From contig NZ_FNSR01000002.1 in the NCBI RefSeq assembly GCF_900104845.1, forward strand, positions 2,046,001 through 2,110,000: a DNA stretch of 64,000 nt, in the 5' to 3' direction. Both the position numbers and the translations under genes were made by a program. This DNA is from Paraburkholderia caballeronis (GTDB lineage: Bacteria > Pseudomonadota > Gammaproteobacteria > Burkholderiales > Burkholderiaceae). Shown here piece after piece: positions 28,501 to 37,131 of this stretch (positions are counted from its first letter, which is position 1; the number at the start of each line of letters is the position of its first letter). Below the pieces are notes generated by a model. It saw only the letters and a program-made list of their open reading frames with translations, was not told the DNA's origin and did no database searches.

Positions 28501-31436
28501 TCGCGGAAGAAGAAGGCGTCGCGTTGCAGACGGCATTGCGCGCCGCGCAGACGCGGCGCGAAGTGCAGGGCGAGGACGTGGTGCGGATCGTCAACGCGCG
28601 CGAGCACAACCTGAAGGCGCTCGACGTCGATATTCCGCACGGACGCTTCAACGTGATCACCGGCGTGTCGGGGTCGGGCAAATCGACGCTCGCGTTCGAC
28701 GTCCTGTTTCATGAGGGGCAGCGCCGTTATCTGGAATCGCTGAATGCGTATGCCCGCTCGATCGTGCAGCCGGCGGGGCGGCCCGAGGTCGATGCGGTGT
28801 ACGGCATTCCGCCCACTGTCGCGATCGAGCAGCGGTTGTCGCGCGGCGGGCGCAAGAGCACGGTCGCGACCACGTCCGAGGTGTGGCACTTCCTGCGCCT
28901 GCTGTACGTGAAGCTCGGCGTGCAGCACTGCATTCACGATCACACGCCGGTCAAGGCGCAAAGCGCGGATGCGATCGTCGCGCAGTTGCTGCGCGAGCAT
29001 CGCGGGCAGCACGTCGGCCTGCTCGCACCGCTCGTCGTGAACCGCAAGGGCGTGTACACCGATCTCGCGAAGTGGGCGAAGGCGCGCGGCAACACGCATC
29101 TGCGCGTGGACGGTGAATTCGTGCCGGTTGCGCCGTGGCCGAAGCTCGACCGTTTCCGCGAGCATACGATCGAACTGCCGGTCGGCGATCTGCTGATCGA
29201 GCCTGAAAACGAGGCCCAATTGCGCAACCTGCTCGATGCGACGCTCGAAGCGGGCAAGGGGGTCGTGCATCTGCTGGCGCCGCTCGACGGTCTCGACGAT
29301 GCGCTCGGCAACGGCGGCTCTACCGCACGGATCGGCGCCGTGAAGGTGCTGTCGACGCGGCGCGCGTGTCCGGTGTGCGGCACCAGTTATCCGGAACTCG
29401 ATCCGCGGCTTTTCTCGTACAACAGCAAGCACGGCTGGTGCACGACCTGCGTCGGCACGGGTCTCGCGCTGACGCGCGAACAGCGCGCCGCGTACGACGA
29501 CACGGTCGCGGTGGAGGACGGGCGCGGCCGCGAGCAGACGCTGCCTTCGGAAGAACAGGAACCGGAAGGCGTCGGCGAAGAACCGTGTCCGGATTGCGGC
29601 GGCACGCGGCTGAACCCGGTCGCGCGCGCGGTGACGTTCGATTCGCATCCGATCGTCGATGTCGCGCAATGGACGGTCTCCGATACGCGCCGCTGGATCG
29701 ACGCGCTGGAACTCGGCGGCCGCGAAGCGCAGATCGCGCGCGACGTGATCAGCGAAATTCGCAGCCGGCTGCGTTTCCTCGAAGAGGTCGGGCTCGGTTA
29801 TCTGAGCCTCGATCGCGCGGCGCCGAGTCTTTCGGGCGGCGAAGCACAGCGCATCCGGCTTGCCGCGCAGCTCGGCAGCAATCTGCAGGGCGTCTGCTAC
29901 GTGCTGGACGAACCGACGATCGGGCTGCATCCGCGCGATAACCGGATTCTGCTCGATGCGCTGCGCAGCCTCGGCGAGAAGGGCAACACGCTGGTGGTCG
30001 TCGAGCACGACGAGGATACGATTCGTCGTGCAGATCACATCATCGACATCGGCCCTGGCGCGGGCAAACGCGGCGGCAACGTCGTCGCGCAGGGCAGCGT
30101 CGCGGACCTCGCCGCGCAGCCCGACTCGCTGACCGGCCGTTACCTCGCGCATCCGATCGTGCATCCGCTGCAGCCGCGTCGCGAAGTGAAGCCCGCGCGG
30201 GGGGCGCGCGAGGCCACGCCGGCGCAGTGGCTGACCGTGCACGGCGGCAAGCTGCACAACCTGCGCAACGTGACCGCGCAGATTCCGCTCGGGCGGCTCG
30301 TCGCGATCACCGGAGTCAGCGGCTCGGGCAAGTCCACGCTCGCGCGCGACGTGCTGCTGACGAACCTGCTCGACGCGGTCGGCCGCTCGGTGCTGTCGTC
30401 GCCGGCGACGCGCCGCGCGCGCAAGGCGGCGAACGAGAGCACCGCCGATGCGCGTCGCACTGCCACGGCGTCGCGCGCCGCGACGAAACCGAAGCTCGAC
30501 GTTACGCATGCGTGGCAGGGCTGCGATTCGATCACCGGCTGGGAAAGCATCGACCGCGTGCTCGAAGTGGACCAGACGCCGATCGGCAAGACGCCGCGGT
30601 CGTGTCCGGCTACGTACATCGGCGTGTGGGACGCGATTCGCCGGCTGTTTGCCGACACGCTCGAAGCGCGGGCGCGCGGTTATACGGCGTCGCGCTTTTC
30701 GTTCAACACCGGCGACGGACGCTGCCCGACCTGCGAAGGGCAAGGCGTGCGGACCATCGGCATGAGCTTCCTGCCCGACGTGAAAGTGCCGTGCGACGTC
30801 TGCCATGGCCAGCGCTTCAATCCGGAGACGCTGGCGGTCACGTGGCGCGGCAAGAACATCGGCGACGTGCTGACGATGGAGATTGACGAGGCCGTCGAGT
30901 TCTTCGCATCGATCACGAGCATCGGGCATCCGCTGCAACTGATGAAGGACGTGGGGCTCGGTTATCTGACACTCGGCCAGCCGTCGCCGACGCTGTCGGG
31001 CGGCGAGGCGCAGCGCATCAAGCTCGTGACCGAACTGAGCAAGGTGCGCGACGACATCACCCGACGTGGGCAAAAAGCGCCGCATACGCTGTACGTGCTC
31101 GACGAACCGACCGTGGGCCTGCACATGGCCGACGTCGCGCGGTTGATCCGCGTGCTGCACCGGCTCGCGGACGGTGGCCACAGCGTTGTCGTGATCGAGC
31201 ACGATCTCGACGTGATCGCCGAAGCGGACTGGATCCTCGATCTCGGCCCGGAAGGCGGCGCGGGCGGCGGCATGATCGTTGCTGCGGCGGATCCCGAAGG
31301 GCTCGTGCGGGTCGGTGCGAGCCATACCGGCGCGGCGCTCGCAGCGGTGCTCGCGCGCCAGCCGTCGTCCGTTCAGGATGGCGAAGTGCATGCCGCGCAG
31401 CCGGATGCCGGTTCGCGCGCGACGGTGTCACCATAA
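25512..31436 (+). CDS. Tandem UvrA: two full UvrA units fused in one 1,974-residue protein
   Basis: Four Walker A motifs lie near residues 38, 674, 1049 and 1599 and four LSGGE signatures near 519, 866, 1438 and 1827, so each half is a complete UvrA of about 950-1000 residues. The join is near 990-1020. The second half has a normal first zinc module (CPVC...CTTC) and a UvrB-binding-like segment ([16 protein letters not shown]). The first half reads CPDS where CxxC is expected (Cys265, then Ser), followed by Cys289 and Cys292, so its zinc site 1 looks damaged. Canonical UvrA is a dimer; this protein would carry a dimer's worth of ATPases in one chain. A perfect LexA box precedes it. The start is the first ATG after the promoter, and its ribosome-binding site is weak. 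Confidence 0.92.
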   Translation: MPAQVSENRTTTIRIRGARQHNLKNLDLDLHTGQMTVVTGPSGSGKSSLVFDTLYAEGQRRYVETFSAYARQFLDRMDRPQVDRVDGVPPAIAIDQTNPVRSSRSTVGTMTELNDHLKLLYARAANLFDRVTAQPVRHDTPETIYAELLARAAAAGDPRLVVTFPVELPDTTTDEEVTQWLSASGYTRVQAQREVKTADGARKMLDVVADRFRLQNTEKSRAVEAIEASLKRGGGRVNVYVMPEADQSDTPATPQIWRFSTGLHCPDSDLRYADPQPALFSFNSAYGACDVCRGFGRVIGVDWGLVVPDARKTLRGGAIKTLQTPAWKECQDDLMRYAAKAGIPRDTPWSKLTDAQRNWVIEGSPDWTGSWQTQWYGVKRFFQYLESKAYKMHIRVLLSKYRSYTPCETCGGARLKTEALLWRLGTKPNADEVLAPAGRFLPHGVEWTRAQLEALPGLALHDLMMMPIERIRRFFDDLSLSSALLDDALKLLLAEVRTRLRYLCDVGLGYLTLDRQSRTLSGGEVQRINLTTALGTSLTKTLFVLDEPSIGLHPRDLNRIVEAMQRLRDAGNTLVVVEHDPSVMLAADRLIDMGPGPGERGGSIVYDGTPDNIRSSNTLTGEYLAGRREVADASHWERRPVDATTPRLVLEGASEHNLRDVTVQIPLQRLVCVTGVSGSGKSTLIQDVLYPALARHLGKATETPGAYRQLVGAEQISDAVFVDQSPIGKTARSNPASYVGAFDEIRKLFAKAPMAKQRGYTAGTFSFNSGDGRCPTCGGSGFEHIEMQFLSDVYLRCPDCDGSRYRAEVLEVKIERAGRALSIADVLDLTVSEAVQCFDEDPEVLRVLQPIVDVGLEYVKLGQPVPTLSGGEAQRLKLAGFLAETTPSGVKRNLRAGRLFMFDEPTTGLHFDDIAKLMRAFGKLLARGHSLLVIEHNLDVIRAADWLIDLGPEGGDAGGEVVCVGTPDDVIACPRSHTGAALERYEAALGGPAAAVIAEEEGVALQTALRAAQTRREVQGEDVVRIVNAREHNLKALDVDIPHGRFNVITGVSGSGKSTLAFDVLFHEGQRRYLESLNAYARSIVQPAGRPEVDAVYGIPPTVAIEQRLSRGGRKSTVATTSEVWHFLRLLYVKLGVQHCIHDHTPVKAQSADAIVAQLLREHRGQHVGLLAPLVVNRKGVYTDLAKWAKARGNTHLRVDGEFVPVAPWPKLDRFREHTIELPVGDLLIEPENEAQLRNLLDATLEAGKGVVHLLAPLDGLDDALGNGGSTARIGAVKVLSTRRACPVCGTSYPELDPRLFSYNSKHGWCTTCVGTGLALTREQRAAYDDTVAVEDGRGREQTLPSEEQEPEGVGEEPCPDCGGTRLNPVARAVTFDSHPIVDVAQWTVSDTRRWIDALELGGREAQIARDVISEIRSRLRFLEEVGLGYLSLDRAAPSLSGGEAQRIRLAAQLGSNLQGVCYVLDEPTIGLHPRDNRILLDALRSLGEKGNTLVVVEHDEDTIRRADHIIDIGPGAGKRGGNVVAQGSVADLAAQPDSLTGRYLAHPIVHPLQPRREVKPARGAREATPAQWLTVHGGKLHNLRNVTAQIPLGRLVAITGVSGSGKSTLARDVLLTNLLDAVGRSVLSSPATRRARKAANESTADARRTATASRAATKPKLDVTHAWQGCDSITGWESIDRVLEVDQTPIGKTPRSCPATYIGVWDAIRRLFADTLEARARGYTASRFSFNTGDGRCPTCEGQGVRTIGMSFLPDVKVPCDVCHGQRFNPETLAVTWRGKNIGDVLTMEIDEAVEFFASITSIGHPLQLMKDVGLGYLTLGQPSPTLSGGEAQRIKLVTELSKVRDDITRRGQKAPHTLYVLDEPTVGLHMADVARLIRVLHRLADGGHSVVVIEHDLDVIAEADWILDLGPEGGAGGGMIVAAADPEGLVRVGASHTGAALAAVLARQPSSVQDGEVHAAQPDAGSRATVSP

Positions 31437-31488
31437 CCGTCGCTGGATGCGGACGGCGCCGGGAATGCCCGTGTCGTCCGCAAACCGC

Positions 31489-31518
31489 TTGATCTGTGCG
31501 ACGCACGCACGGTATGAT
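31489..31518 (+). promoter_or_regulatory. Promoter of the structured RNA
   Basis: TTGATC at 31489-31494 and TATGAT at 31513-31518 are 18 bases apart. Transcription should begin near 31525, at the first stem of the folded region described next. Confidence 0.6.
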
Positions 31519-31520
31519 GG

Positions 31521-31673
31521 GCTCCGCTTGCAGCAGCGTCACCTATAGGCGCTGCGTTTTGGCGAGCGGAGCAGCGGACCAGCAGATCCCCTCCGGATGG
31601 GGCACGGGTTACCCCGGGCCACCTCATCAAGGCAGCAAGGCTTCGTCAGGTGTTTTGCGAAGCCTTTGTCTTT
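31521..31673 (+). ncRNA. Probable structured small RNA or leader ending in a terminator
   Basis: About 150 bases without a credible frame fold into defined helices: GCTCCGC 31521-31527 with GCGGAGC 31566-31572, enclosing GCAGCG 31533-31538 with CGCTGC 31550-31555; CCCC 31588-31591 with GGGG 31599-31602; and a terminator AAGGCTTCG 31637-31645 with CGAAGCCTT 31658-31666 followed by a T-rich tail. An alternative pairing, CACCT 31620-31624 with AGGTG 31648-31652, competes with the terminator, as in attenuators. It does not match SRP RNA, 6S RNA, RNase P RNA or any riboswitch I can recall. It could be a free sRNA or a leader of the mini H-NS gene 64 bases on. Confidence 0.55.
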
Positions 31674-31676
31674 TCA
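31637..31676 (+). terminator. Intrinsic terminator/attenuator before the mini H-NS gene
   Basis: A nine-base perfect stem (31637-31645 with 31658-31666) with a 12-base loop is followed by TTGTCTTTT. It lies 60 bases before the next start codon on the same strand. Confidence 0.75.
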
Positions 31677-31736
31677 GGGCAGGCGCATTGATACGAATCG
31701 ACGTCACGCCTTAGACGATGCGAGAGGAATTAACCG

Positions 31737-31967
31737 ATGTTCGACCTCGACGGTGAGGCACGCGAACGACTGATTCTGTGGATTCGACGCCGCATGGAGG
31801 AATACGGCATTACGCTGGAAGACCTGGCGGCAGCGATTACCGAATCCGAAAAACAACCGATGTATCGCGATGCGTATGGCAATACGTGGGACGGCCAGGG
31901 CGAAATACCGCCGTGGCTCGCCCGGGCGATACACGCCGGGCAGGACATGGAGCATTTTCGCTGTTGA
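31737..31967 (+). CDS. Mini H-NS family protein
   Basis: The 76-residue protein has a short helical N-terminus (LDGEARERLILWIRRRMEEYGI) and a C-terminal H-NS DNA-binding domain: YRDAYGNTWDGQGEIPPWL, then AIHAGQDMEHFRC. In H-NS the loop core is (Q/R)GR, which inserts Arg into the minor groove; here it reads QGE, so typical AT-hook-like contact is lost. Burkholderiaceae carry several such short variants. It may modulate full-size H-NS or bind DNA weakly. GAGAGGA precedes the ATG. The upstream terminator suggests conditional expression. Confidence 0.82.
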   Translation: MFDLDGEARERLILWIRRRMEEYGITLEDLAAAITESEKQPMYRDAYGNTWDGQGEIPPWLARAIHAGQDMEHFRC

Positions 31968-32075
31968 GCGCGTGATTTCCTGTCCCGTTCATGGTGCATT
32001 TCTTTTGCACCCGTTTTGATCCTTTCAGATCCCGTTGTATCGCATGCGTTGATGCGACGATTAAATGCATCAGTA

Positions 32076-32107
32076 ATTGCCGATTAGCCGATTAGCCGAT
32101 TGGCAAT
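32076..32107. repeat. Three tandem 8-base units within a dyad
   Basis: GCCGATTA is repeated at 32079-32086 and 32087-32094, with GCCGATTG at 32095-32102. The block is bounded by ATTGCC (32076-32081) and GGCAAT (32102-32107). The rest of 31968-32257 holds no gene that I can support. Confidence 0.7.
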
Positions 32108-32257
32108 CGACCAGTGCTGCGCGGCTGAAATTCCGGCATTCGATTTATCCTTCCTGGCGTTGATATTCCGGCGGATATCGGCCATGTTTTGTCGCGCCCC
32201 GCGCGAATTGCGCGACAATCGCGATCAGTCCGGGTACAACATCGAAGGGGGATCGAC

Positions 32258-32836
32258 ATGGCGGTACTGATACTGGGCCTGATCGTCTTTATCGGCGTGC
32301 ATTCGATCCGGATCGTCGCCGCGCGATGGCGCGAAGCGCAGATCGCGCGATTCGGCGCCGGTGCATGGCGCGGCGTGTATGCGCTGCTGTCGCTGGCGGG
32401 CATCGTGCTGACGATCTACGGGTATGGTCTTGCGCGTCACGCGCCGGTGCCGGTATGGAGTCCGCCATTCTGGATGCCGCACGTGACCGCGTTGCTGACG
32501 GCAATCGCGTTCGTGCTGATCGTGGCCGCGCATGTGCGCCGCAATCATTTCAAGCGCGCGATTGGACATCCGCTTCTGTGCGGTATCGCACTGTGGGCGT
32601 TCGCGCATCTGCTTGCTAACGGCACGCTGCACGACATCGTGCTGTTCGGCGTCTTCCTCGTATGGTCGGTGGTGGCGATGCTTGCCGGCAGGCGGCGTGA
32701 TCGTGACGCGGGCGTCGTTTATCCGCCAGGTCTCGTTTCGTGCGATGCGCTCGTGGTGGTGATCGGGCTCGTTGCGTGGGCGATATTCGTGTTTTATCTG
32801 CATGGCCCGCTGATCGGCGTGCGGCCGCTGGGCTGA
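32258..32836 (+). CDS. NnrU family membrane protein
   Basis: This 192-residue integral membrane protein has about six helices (LILGLIVFIGVHSIRI at the start, ALLSLAGIVLTIYGYGLAR). The conserved NnrU pattern FKRAIGHPLLCGIALWAFAHLLANG follows. NnrU is linked to nitrogen-oxide metabolism in some bacteria, but the family is broad and related to isoprenoid-modifying membrane enzymes, so its function here is open. AAGGGG precedes the ATG. The open frame extends upstream to 32189 without support. Confidence 0.82.
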   Translation: MAVLILGLIVFIGVHSIRIVAARWREAQIARFGAGAWRGVYALLSLAGIVLTIYGYGLARHAPVPVWSPPFWMPHVTALLTAIAFVLIVAAHVRRNHFKRAIGHPLLCGIALWAFAHLLANGTLHDIVLFGVFLVWSVVAMLAGRRRDRDAGVVYPPGLVSCDALVVVIGLVAWAIFVFYLHGPLIGVRPLG

Positions 32837-32841
32837 TCCAG

Positions 32842-32869
32842 AAAAAACAAGCCCGCGTGAAGCGGGCTT
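32842..32869 (-). terminator. Terminator of the pcaHG operon
   Basis: Read on the minus strand, AAGCCCGC and GCGGGCTT pair (32849-32856 with 32862-32869) around five bases and are followed by six T (the plus-strand A run at 32842-32847). It lies about 110 bases beyond pcaG. Confidence 0.85.
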
Positions 32870-32975
32870 CAAGTACAGCCTGGAGTTTCGCGATCAGATC
32901 GCTTTATGAATCATAAGGTCCGTTCGTGAAAGGATCATGAAACCCAAGCCATGGACGTGCCGGCGCGATCAGGGA

Positions 32976-33563
32976 TCAGAGATCGAAGAACACTGTCTCG
33001 CGCTCGCCCTGCATGTGGATGTCGAAGCGGTACACGATGTTGCCGGCCTGCTCATCGCGTTTGGCGATCAACGTCGCGCGGCGGTCGGCGGGGACCGCCG
33101 ACAGCACCGGGTCGGCGTCGTTCGCCGCCGCTTCGTCGTCGAAGTAGATGCGCGTGAACGTGTGCGTGAGCATTCCGCGCATCGTCACGATCACATTCAG
33201 ATGCGGGGCTTCGGCCGGGTTCGCGCGCGCGGGTTTCACCGTGCGCACCACGAAGCGCTGCTTCGGATCGGTGCCGGTGCCGGCGCGGCCGAAACCGCGA
33301 AAACCCGTCTCGTCGATTTGCGCGCGCGTCGACGGATAGCGTCCTTCCGAATCGACCTGCGAGAACTCCAGCATCGCATCGTGCACCGCGTTGCCGTCGC
33401 CGTCGAAGACGCGGCCGATCAGCGTGATGTGTTCACCGGCGGCGTCGGGCGTCGCGATGTCGGGCGTGAACAGACTTTTCAGATCGAAATCGTATTGCTG
33501 CGGGCACAGACCGTACGCGAAATACGGGCCGACGGTTTGCGAGGGCGTTTCCTTGAATGCCAT
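32976..33563 (-). CDS. pcaG: Protocatechuate 3,4-dioxygenase alpha subunit
   Basis: The 195-residue subunit matches PcaG: TPSQTVGPYFAYGLCP at the N-terminus, ITLIGRVFDGDGNAVHDAMLEFSQ, and HLNVIVTMRGMLTHTFTRIYF. The alpha subunit lacks the iron ligands and shapes the substrate pocket. With PcaH it cleaves protocatechuate between the hydroxyls to beta-carboxy-cis,cis-muconate in the beta-ketoadipate pathway. GGAG lies before the ATG, two bases after the pcaH stop. The other pca genes are not in the window. Confidence 0.95.
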   Translation of the reverse strand: MAFKETPSQTVGPYFAYGLCPQQYDFDLKSLFTPDIATPDAAGEHITLIGRVFDGDGNAVHDAMLEFSQVDSEGRYPSTRAQIDETGFRGFGRAGTGTDPKQRFVVRTVKPARANPAEAPHLNVIVTMRGMLTHTFTRIYFDDEAAANDADPVLSAVPADRRATLIAKRDEQAGNIVYRFDIHMQGERETVFFDL

Positions 33564-33565
33564 GT

Positions 33566-34270
33566 TCAACGCTCCGTGGGAGTCTGGTTCGGGCCGCGCA
33601 GCACGATGTCGAATTCGTAGCCGAGCGCGTAGCCTTCTTCGGTGGTGTCGATCGAAAAGCGCGAAACGAGGCGGTCGCGCGCCTGCTCCGGCGTGCCCTG
33701 GAAGATCGGATCGAGCGCGAGCAGCGGATCGCCGGGGAAGTACATCTGCGTGACGAGACGCGAGCCGAAGTAGTCGCCGAACAGCGAGAAGTGGATGTGA
33801 TTCGGACGCCACGCATTCGGGTGGTTGCCCCACGGATATGCGCCGGGCTTGATCGTCAGGAAGCGGTAGCGGCCTTCATCGTCGGTCAGGCAGCGGCCGG
33901 CGCCGAGAAAGTTCGGGTCGAGCGGCGCGTCGTGCTGGTCCTGCTTGTGCACGTAGCGTCCGGCTGCATTCGCCTGCCAGACTTCGACGAGCGTGTTGCG
34001 TACCGGCTTGCCGCCGAGGTCGAGCACGCGGCCCGTGACGATGATGCGCTCGCCGAGCGGCTCGCCGTTGCGGGCCGCGTTGCGCGTCAGGTCGTGATCG
34101 AGCGGACCGAGATCGTCGGTGCCGTACACCGGCGTATGCTGGTCGCGCAATTTTTCCTTTAGTGGAATCAGCGGCAGCGTGGGGCCACGTTTGACCGACG
34201 AGCGATACGGCGGGTGAACGTACGCCGGATGCGAGTCGAAGTCGCGCGGCGACAGAATGGACTCGTCCAT
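33566..34270 (-). CDS. pcaH: Protocatechuate 3,4-dioxygenase beta subunit (iron-binding)
   Basis: The 234-residue beta subunit carries the non-haem Fe(III) ligands Tyr106 (AGRYVHK), Tyr145 (GAYPWGN), and His158 and His160 (PNHIHFS). The 13-residue step between Tyr145 and His158 equals that of the Pseudomonas enzyme (447 to 460). QMYFPGDPL follows as expected. AGGAGA precedes the ATG at 34270; the frame is open to 34372 but that extension is not used. It is divergent from pcaQ, from which it is separated by 138 bases. Confidence 0.96.
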   Translation of the reverse strand: MDESILSPRDFDSHPAYVHPPYRSSVKRGPTLPLIPLKEKLRDQHTPVYGTDDLGPLDHDLTRNAARNGEPLGERIIVTGRVLDLGGKPVRNTLVEVWQANAAGRYVHKQDQHDAPLDPNFLGAGRCLTDDEGRYRFLTIKPGAYPWGNHPNAWRPNHIHFSLFGDYFGSRLVTQMYFPGDPLLALDPIFQGTPEQARDRLVSRFSIDTTEEGYALGYEFDIVLRGPNQTPTER

Positions 34271-34395
34271 TGAGCGTCTCCTGGTTTGATTGTGGGAACG
34301 GGTGCCGCCGCTGGTGCGGCGATTCCGGCAGGGTGAATGGTGCGACTTTATCCAAATGGAAAAGTTATGCAAAATGACGTTTTCTCGTATCTCGT

Positions 34396-34410
34396 ATAAC
34401 GAATCGTTAT
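34396..34410. promoter_or_regulatory. Palindromic LysR-type site between pcaH and pcaQ
   Basis: ATAACGAATCGTTAT is a perfect six-base dyad around AAT and fits the T-N11-A LysR pattern. It resembles the ATAACC-N4-GGTTAA site described for PcaQ in Rhizobiales. It overlaps the first bases of pcaQ, so PcaQ could both repress itself and activate the divergent pcaHG. Confidence 0.6.
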
Positions 34411-35392
34411 GTATCGCCGTCTAGCGGACAGTCGCGTCAAGTTCCGGCATCTGCAGTGCTTTCTCGCGGTCGCGCAGTTCGGCAGCGTGCAGAAAGCCGC
34501 GGAGAGCCTGTCGGTTACGCAGCCCGCGGTGTCGAAGACGATTGCCGAACTCGAAGCGCTGCTCGGCGTGAAGCTGTTCGAGCGCGGTCGACATGGCGCG
34601 GTGCCGACGCACGAGGGGCAACTGTTCATGCCGCACGCGAGCGCCTGCGTGAGCGCGTTGCGGCAAGGCGTCGAGCTGCTTGCGCGCGACGAAGGCGCGG
34701 CCGCCGCGACGCTCGACATCGGCGTGCTGCCGACCGTTGCGACCGCGCTGGTGCCGCCGATGTTGCGGGCGTTTTCCGGACAATGGCCGCGTGCGGTCGT
34801 GCGGCTCACGACGGCTTCGAATGCGGAACTGCTCGAACGGTTAAAGGCCGGGGAGATCGGTTTCGCCGTGGGGCGTCTTGCGGATCCGGAGCGGATGGTC
34901 GGGCTCAGTTTCGAGCAGTTGTACAGCGAGCCGCTGGCGGTCGTCGTGCGAGTTGGGCATCCGTTGCAGAACGGCGCGGGATTGCCGGCGCGGCTGGCGG
35001 ATTTTCCCGTGGTGTTGCCGCCGTTCGGCACGTTGATCCGCCAGGCGGCGGACAGCTTGCTCGCAGCGTGGGGGGCTGCGCCGGTGGTCTCGTTCGTCGA
35101 GATGCTGTCGGTGTCGGTCGGGCGCGCGCTGGCGCTCGAAAACGACGCGGTCTGGTTCGTGCCGTCCGGAGTGGTCGAGTACGATCTTCGGCATGGCGCG
35201 CTGGTGCGGTTGCCGTTACCGTCGGCGGGCAGCGAGGAACCGGTCGGGCTGATTCAGCGGACCGATACGCAGCCGTCGATTGCGGGGCGTGCATTGATCG
35301 ATGCGGTGCGGCGGGCGGCGCGGGAGCGGGTTGCGGCTTCTGCGGAGGCAGCAGCGACGCGTAAGCGCGGGCGACGTTCGAAGCAGAGTTGA
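34409..35392 (+). CDS. pcaQ: LysR-type regulator PcaQ
   Basis: This 327-residue LysR protein has its helix-turn-helix at about residues 14-72 (VKFRHLQCFLAVAQFGSVQKAAESL, SVTQPAVSKTIAELE). The remainder is a periplasmic-binding-protein-like effector domain. The ELEALLGVKLFERGRHGAVPTHEG stretch and the divergent pcaH identify PcaQ, the activator of protocatechuate genes that responds to beta-carboxy-muconate or related intermediates. The C-terminal tail is Arg/Ala/Lys-rich. The start codon lies in the operator palindrome and has no Shine-Dalgarno sequence. Confidence 0.9.
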   Translation: MYRRLADSRVKFRHLQCFLAVAQFGSVQKAAESLSVTQPAVSKTIAELEALLGVKLFERGRHGAVPTHEGQLFMPHASACVSALRQGVELLARDEGAAAATLDIGVLPTVATALVPPMLRAFSGQWPRAVVRLTTASNAELLERLKAGEIGFAVGRLADPERMVGLSFEQLYSEPLAVVVRVGHPLQNGAGLPARLADFPVVLPPFGTLIRQAADSLLAAWGAAPVVSFVEMLSVSVGRALALENDAVWFVPSGVVEYDLRHGALVRLPLPSAGSEEPVGLIQRTDTQPSIAGRALIDAVRRAARERVAASAEAAATRKRGRRSKQS

Positions 35393-35483
35393 GCGGCGTT
35401 CCGTTTCGTTGCCGATCGCAGGAGGGAGCCATATTTCGTATCGGCAACCGATGCGTGTGCGGCGGCTAGCGGCCGGGCCGGGC

Positions 35484-36158
35484 TTATGCCGATGGTTTCG
35501 TCTTCTGACGCTGCGGTCTGGTTGCCGCCTGCGCGGCGGTCGGCGCGGTATGCTCGGCGTTGTCGCCGATGACGCTCGTTGCCATCCAGAGAACTTCGGC
35601 GTCTTCGTCGCTGGTCGATATCGCTGCGTGTCCGGTGCGGCTGTCGAAGTACAGGCTGTCGCCGGTTTCGAGGTAGGTCGGCGCGTAGAGTTCGGAGTAC
35701 AGGCAGACACTGCCGTTCAGCACATACAGGAACTCTTCGCCTTCGTGACGCCCCCAGTCGTCGAACGCGTCCAGCGAGTGCGCGGTGATGCGGATACGAA
35801 ACGGCAGCATCGCTTTGTGCGCGAGGTCCGTGGCAAGCAATTCCATCTGGTAGCCGCGATAGGCGTGGCGCTGTCCGGCGTCCTTGCGCGTCAGCGCACG
35901 ACGTCCACCGGCATTGGCTTTTGGCGTGGAGCCGAACAGTTCGCCGAGATCGATCTTCAATCCGGCGACGATTTTCTGCAGCACGTCGAACGTCGGCGAC
36001 ATCAGGCCATTCTCGATTTTCGACAGTGTGGAACGAGACACGCCGCACAGACGGCTTGCGGTGTCCAGCGTCAAATCGTGAGCGCGTCGTGCGGTGCGCA
36101 CGCGGCGCCCGAGGTCTGCACTGGTTGACGTCGGCGATTGAGGGTGCGGAGCGTCCAT
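35484..36158 (-). CDS. XRE-family regulator with C-terminal cupin domain
   Basis: The 224-residue protein joins an N-terminal Cro/C1 helix-turn-helix (LGRRVRTARRAHDLTLDTASRLCGVSRSTLSKIENGLMSPTF, given here in part, residues 15-56) to a cupin (WGRHEGEEFLYVLNGSVCLYSELYAPTYLETGDSLYFDS). Such regulators sense a small metabolite in the cupin barrel and often control amino-acid, polyamine or aldehyde catabolism. The nearby aldehyde dehydrogenase is a possible target. I use the ATG at 36158; the frame opens at 36245, and neither start has a good ribosome-binding site. Confidence 0.85.
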   Translation of the reverse strand: MDAPHPQSPTSTSADLGRRVRTARRAHDLTLDTASRLCGVSRSTLSKIENGLMSPTFDVLQKIVAGLKIDLGELFGSTPKANAGGRRALTRKDAGQRHAYRGYQMELLATDLAHKAMLPFRIRITAHSLDAFDDWGRHEGEEFLYVLNGSVCLYSELYAPTYLETGDSLYFDSRTGHAAISTSDEDAEVLWMATSVIGDNAEHTAPTAAQAATRPQRQKTKPSA

Positions 36159-36392
36159 AAACGGCTGAGACACGCAGGTGGGTTGGCGCAGAAGTTTCCG
36201 ATCATAGCATTCGGTTGACGTAGGGAAACTCGGCCGGACGGCCAACGCGGGCGGCCATACCGGTTTTCAGGGTTCCCAGAAATACGCAATTTTTGAATGG
36301 AGTTTCAATACGCGTCACGGCGTCACGTGTCGCAGGAAGGCTGGCTATTTATGATCTAAATGCAATGACTAATGTCAAGTACGGAGGAAAAA

Positions 36393-36596
36393 GTGAACGA
36401 CGAACGCGTCGAATTATTATTGGCCATCGCTCGCCGGACGCTGGACATCGACACCTTTGAATCGACCGGCGAACTCGACACCGACCTGCATGAAGTGAAC
36501 ATCGGAGATGTCGTGCAGGCACTGGAAGCTGCTTACGATGCCGGCCTGCTGGTCGGGTACCGGATCGGCCGGTCCGAGTGCATGGAGAGCTCCTGA
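36393..36596 (+). CDS. Small DUF6900-like protein
   Basis: This 67-residue acidic protein starts at a GTG with a near-ideal GGAGG six bases upstream (36383-36387). The in-frame ATG at 36372 lacks one. The sequence LLLAIARRTLDIDTFESTGEL, then LHEVNIGDVVQALEAAYDAG, resembles the DUF6900 family of short Burkholderiaceae proteins. No enzyme motif is visible. It is transcribed alone, diverging from the XRE-cupin gene. Confidence 0.7.
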   Translation: MNDERVELLLAIARRTLDIDTFESTGELDTDLHEVNIGDVVQALEAAYDAGLLVGYRIGRSECMESS

Positions 36597-37131
36597 CGGC
36601 TTGCGCGGATATTTGTGCATTTTGTCGGGTTTTGTGCGAGCGGGTGTCGGCAACCAGGGTTTTATCCGCTCGGATGCGAGGCTGCGGCCGCCTTAAACGG
36701 TCAATTCGATGCGCATTGCGCGCTTTGGTTTTACGGCGAGCCCGCGATTTTCGTGTTTTCCTCGCAGTTCTTGTACGCCACGGGGTTGTTACTGTTTGCC
36801 TTTCGTTTACCGGGTACGAAGCGAATCTGACCGCCATACCTCGTGCTTAAATCGCACAGCCAACCGCTAGGAATTCCCTCCCGCCTTCGGCCGTGCTAAG
36901 CACCCCCTATCTTCACTCACCTCACCTGGCTCTTCCGGCGGGAATGGTTTTCCGAACGGAAACGAGGCCTTCAATCCGGCGTTCCGATCGGAAACAAAAC
37001 AACCGAAACGGGCCTCCGCCCTGAGATCCCCATGTCCCAACTTAGCGGGAGAACCCCGCTTGATACCCCGATTCGGCCCATGTATAGTCGCCGGAGCTAG
37101 TTTGTTTCTTATCGGAAATAAAGGGGAAGCC
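36597..37131. other. AT-richer intergenic region with dispersed palindromes
   Basis: No gene is supported in these 535 bases. Two near-complete copies of the dispersed palindrome are present: GTTTTCCGAACGGAAAC at 36947-36963 and GTTCCGATCGGAAAC at 36981-36995. A half-site ATCGGAAAT lies at 37111-37119, just before the dehydrogenase ribosome-binding site. The first 240 bases are lower in GC than the flanks. Confidence 0.6.

Noticed and set aside
28437..31391. 984-codon open frame antisense to the tandem UvrA gene
   Set aside because: The opposite strand encodes unmistakable UvrA motifs. The antisense translation is His/Arg/Ala-rich with no domain, a usual effect of high GC at third positions.
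31521..31673. Signal recognition particle RNA or 6S RNA
   Set aside because: The SRP core GGTCAGG...GGAAGGAAGCAGCC and the 6S central bubble pattern are absent. Kept only as an unassigned structured RNA.
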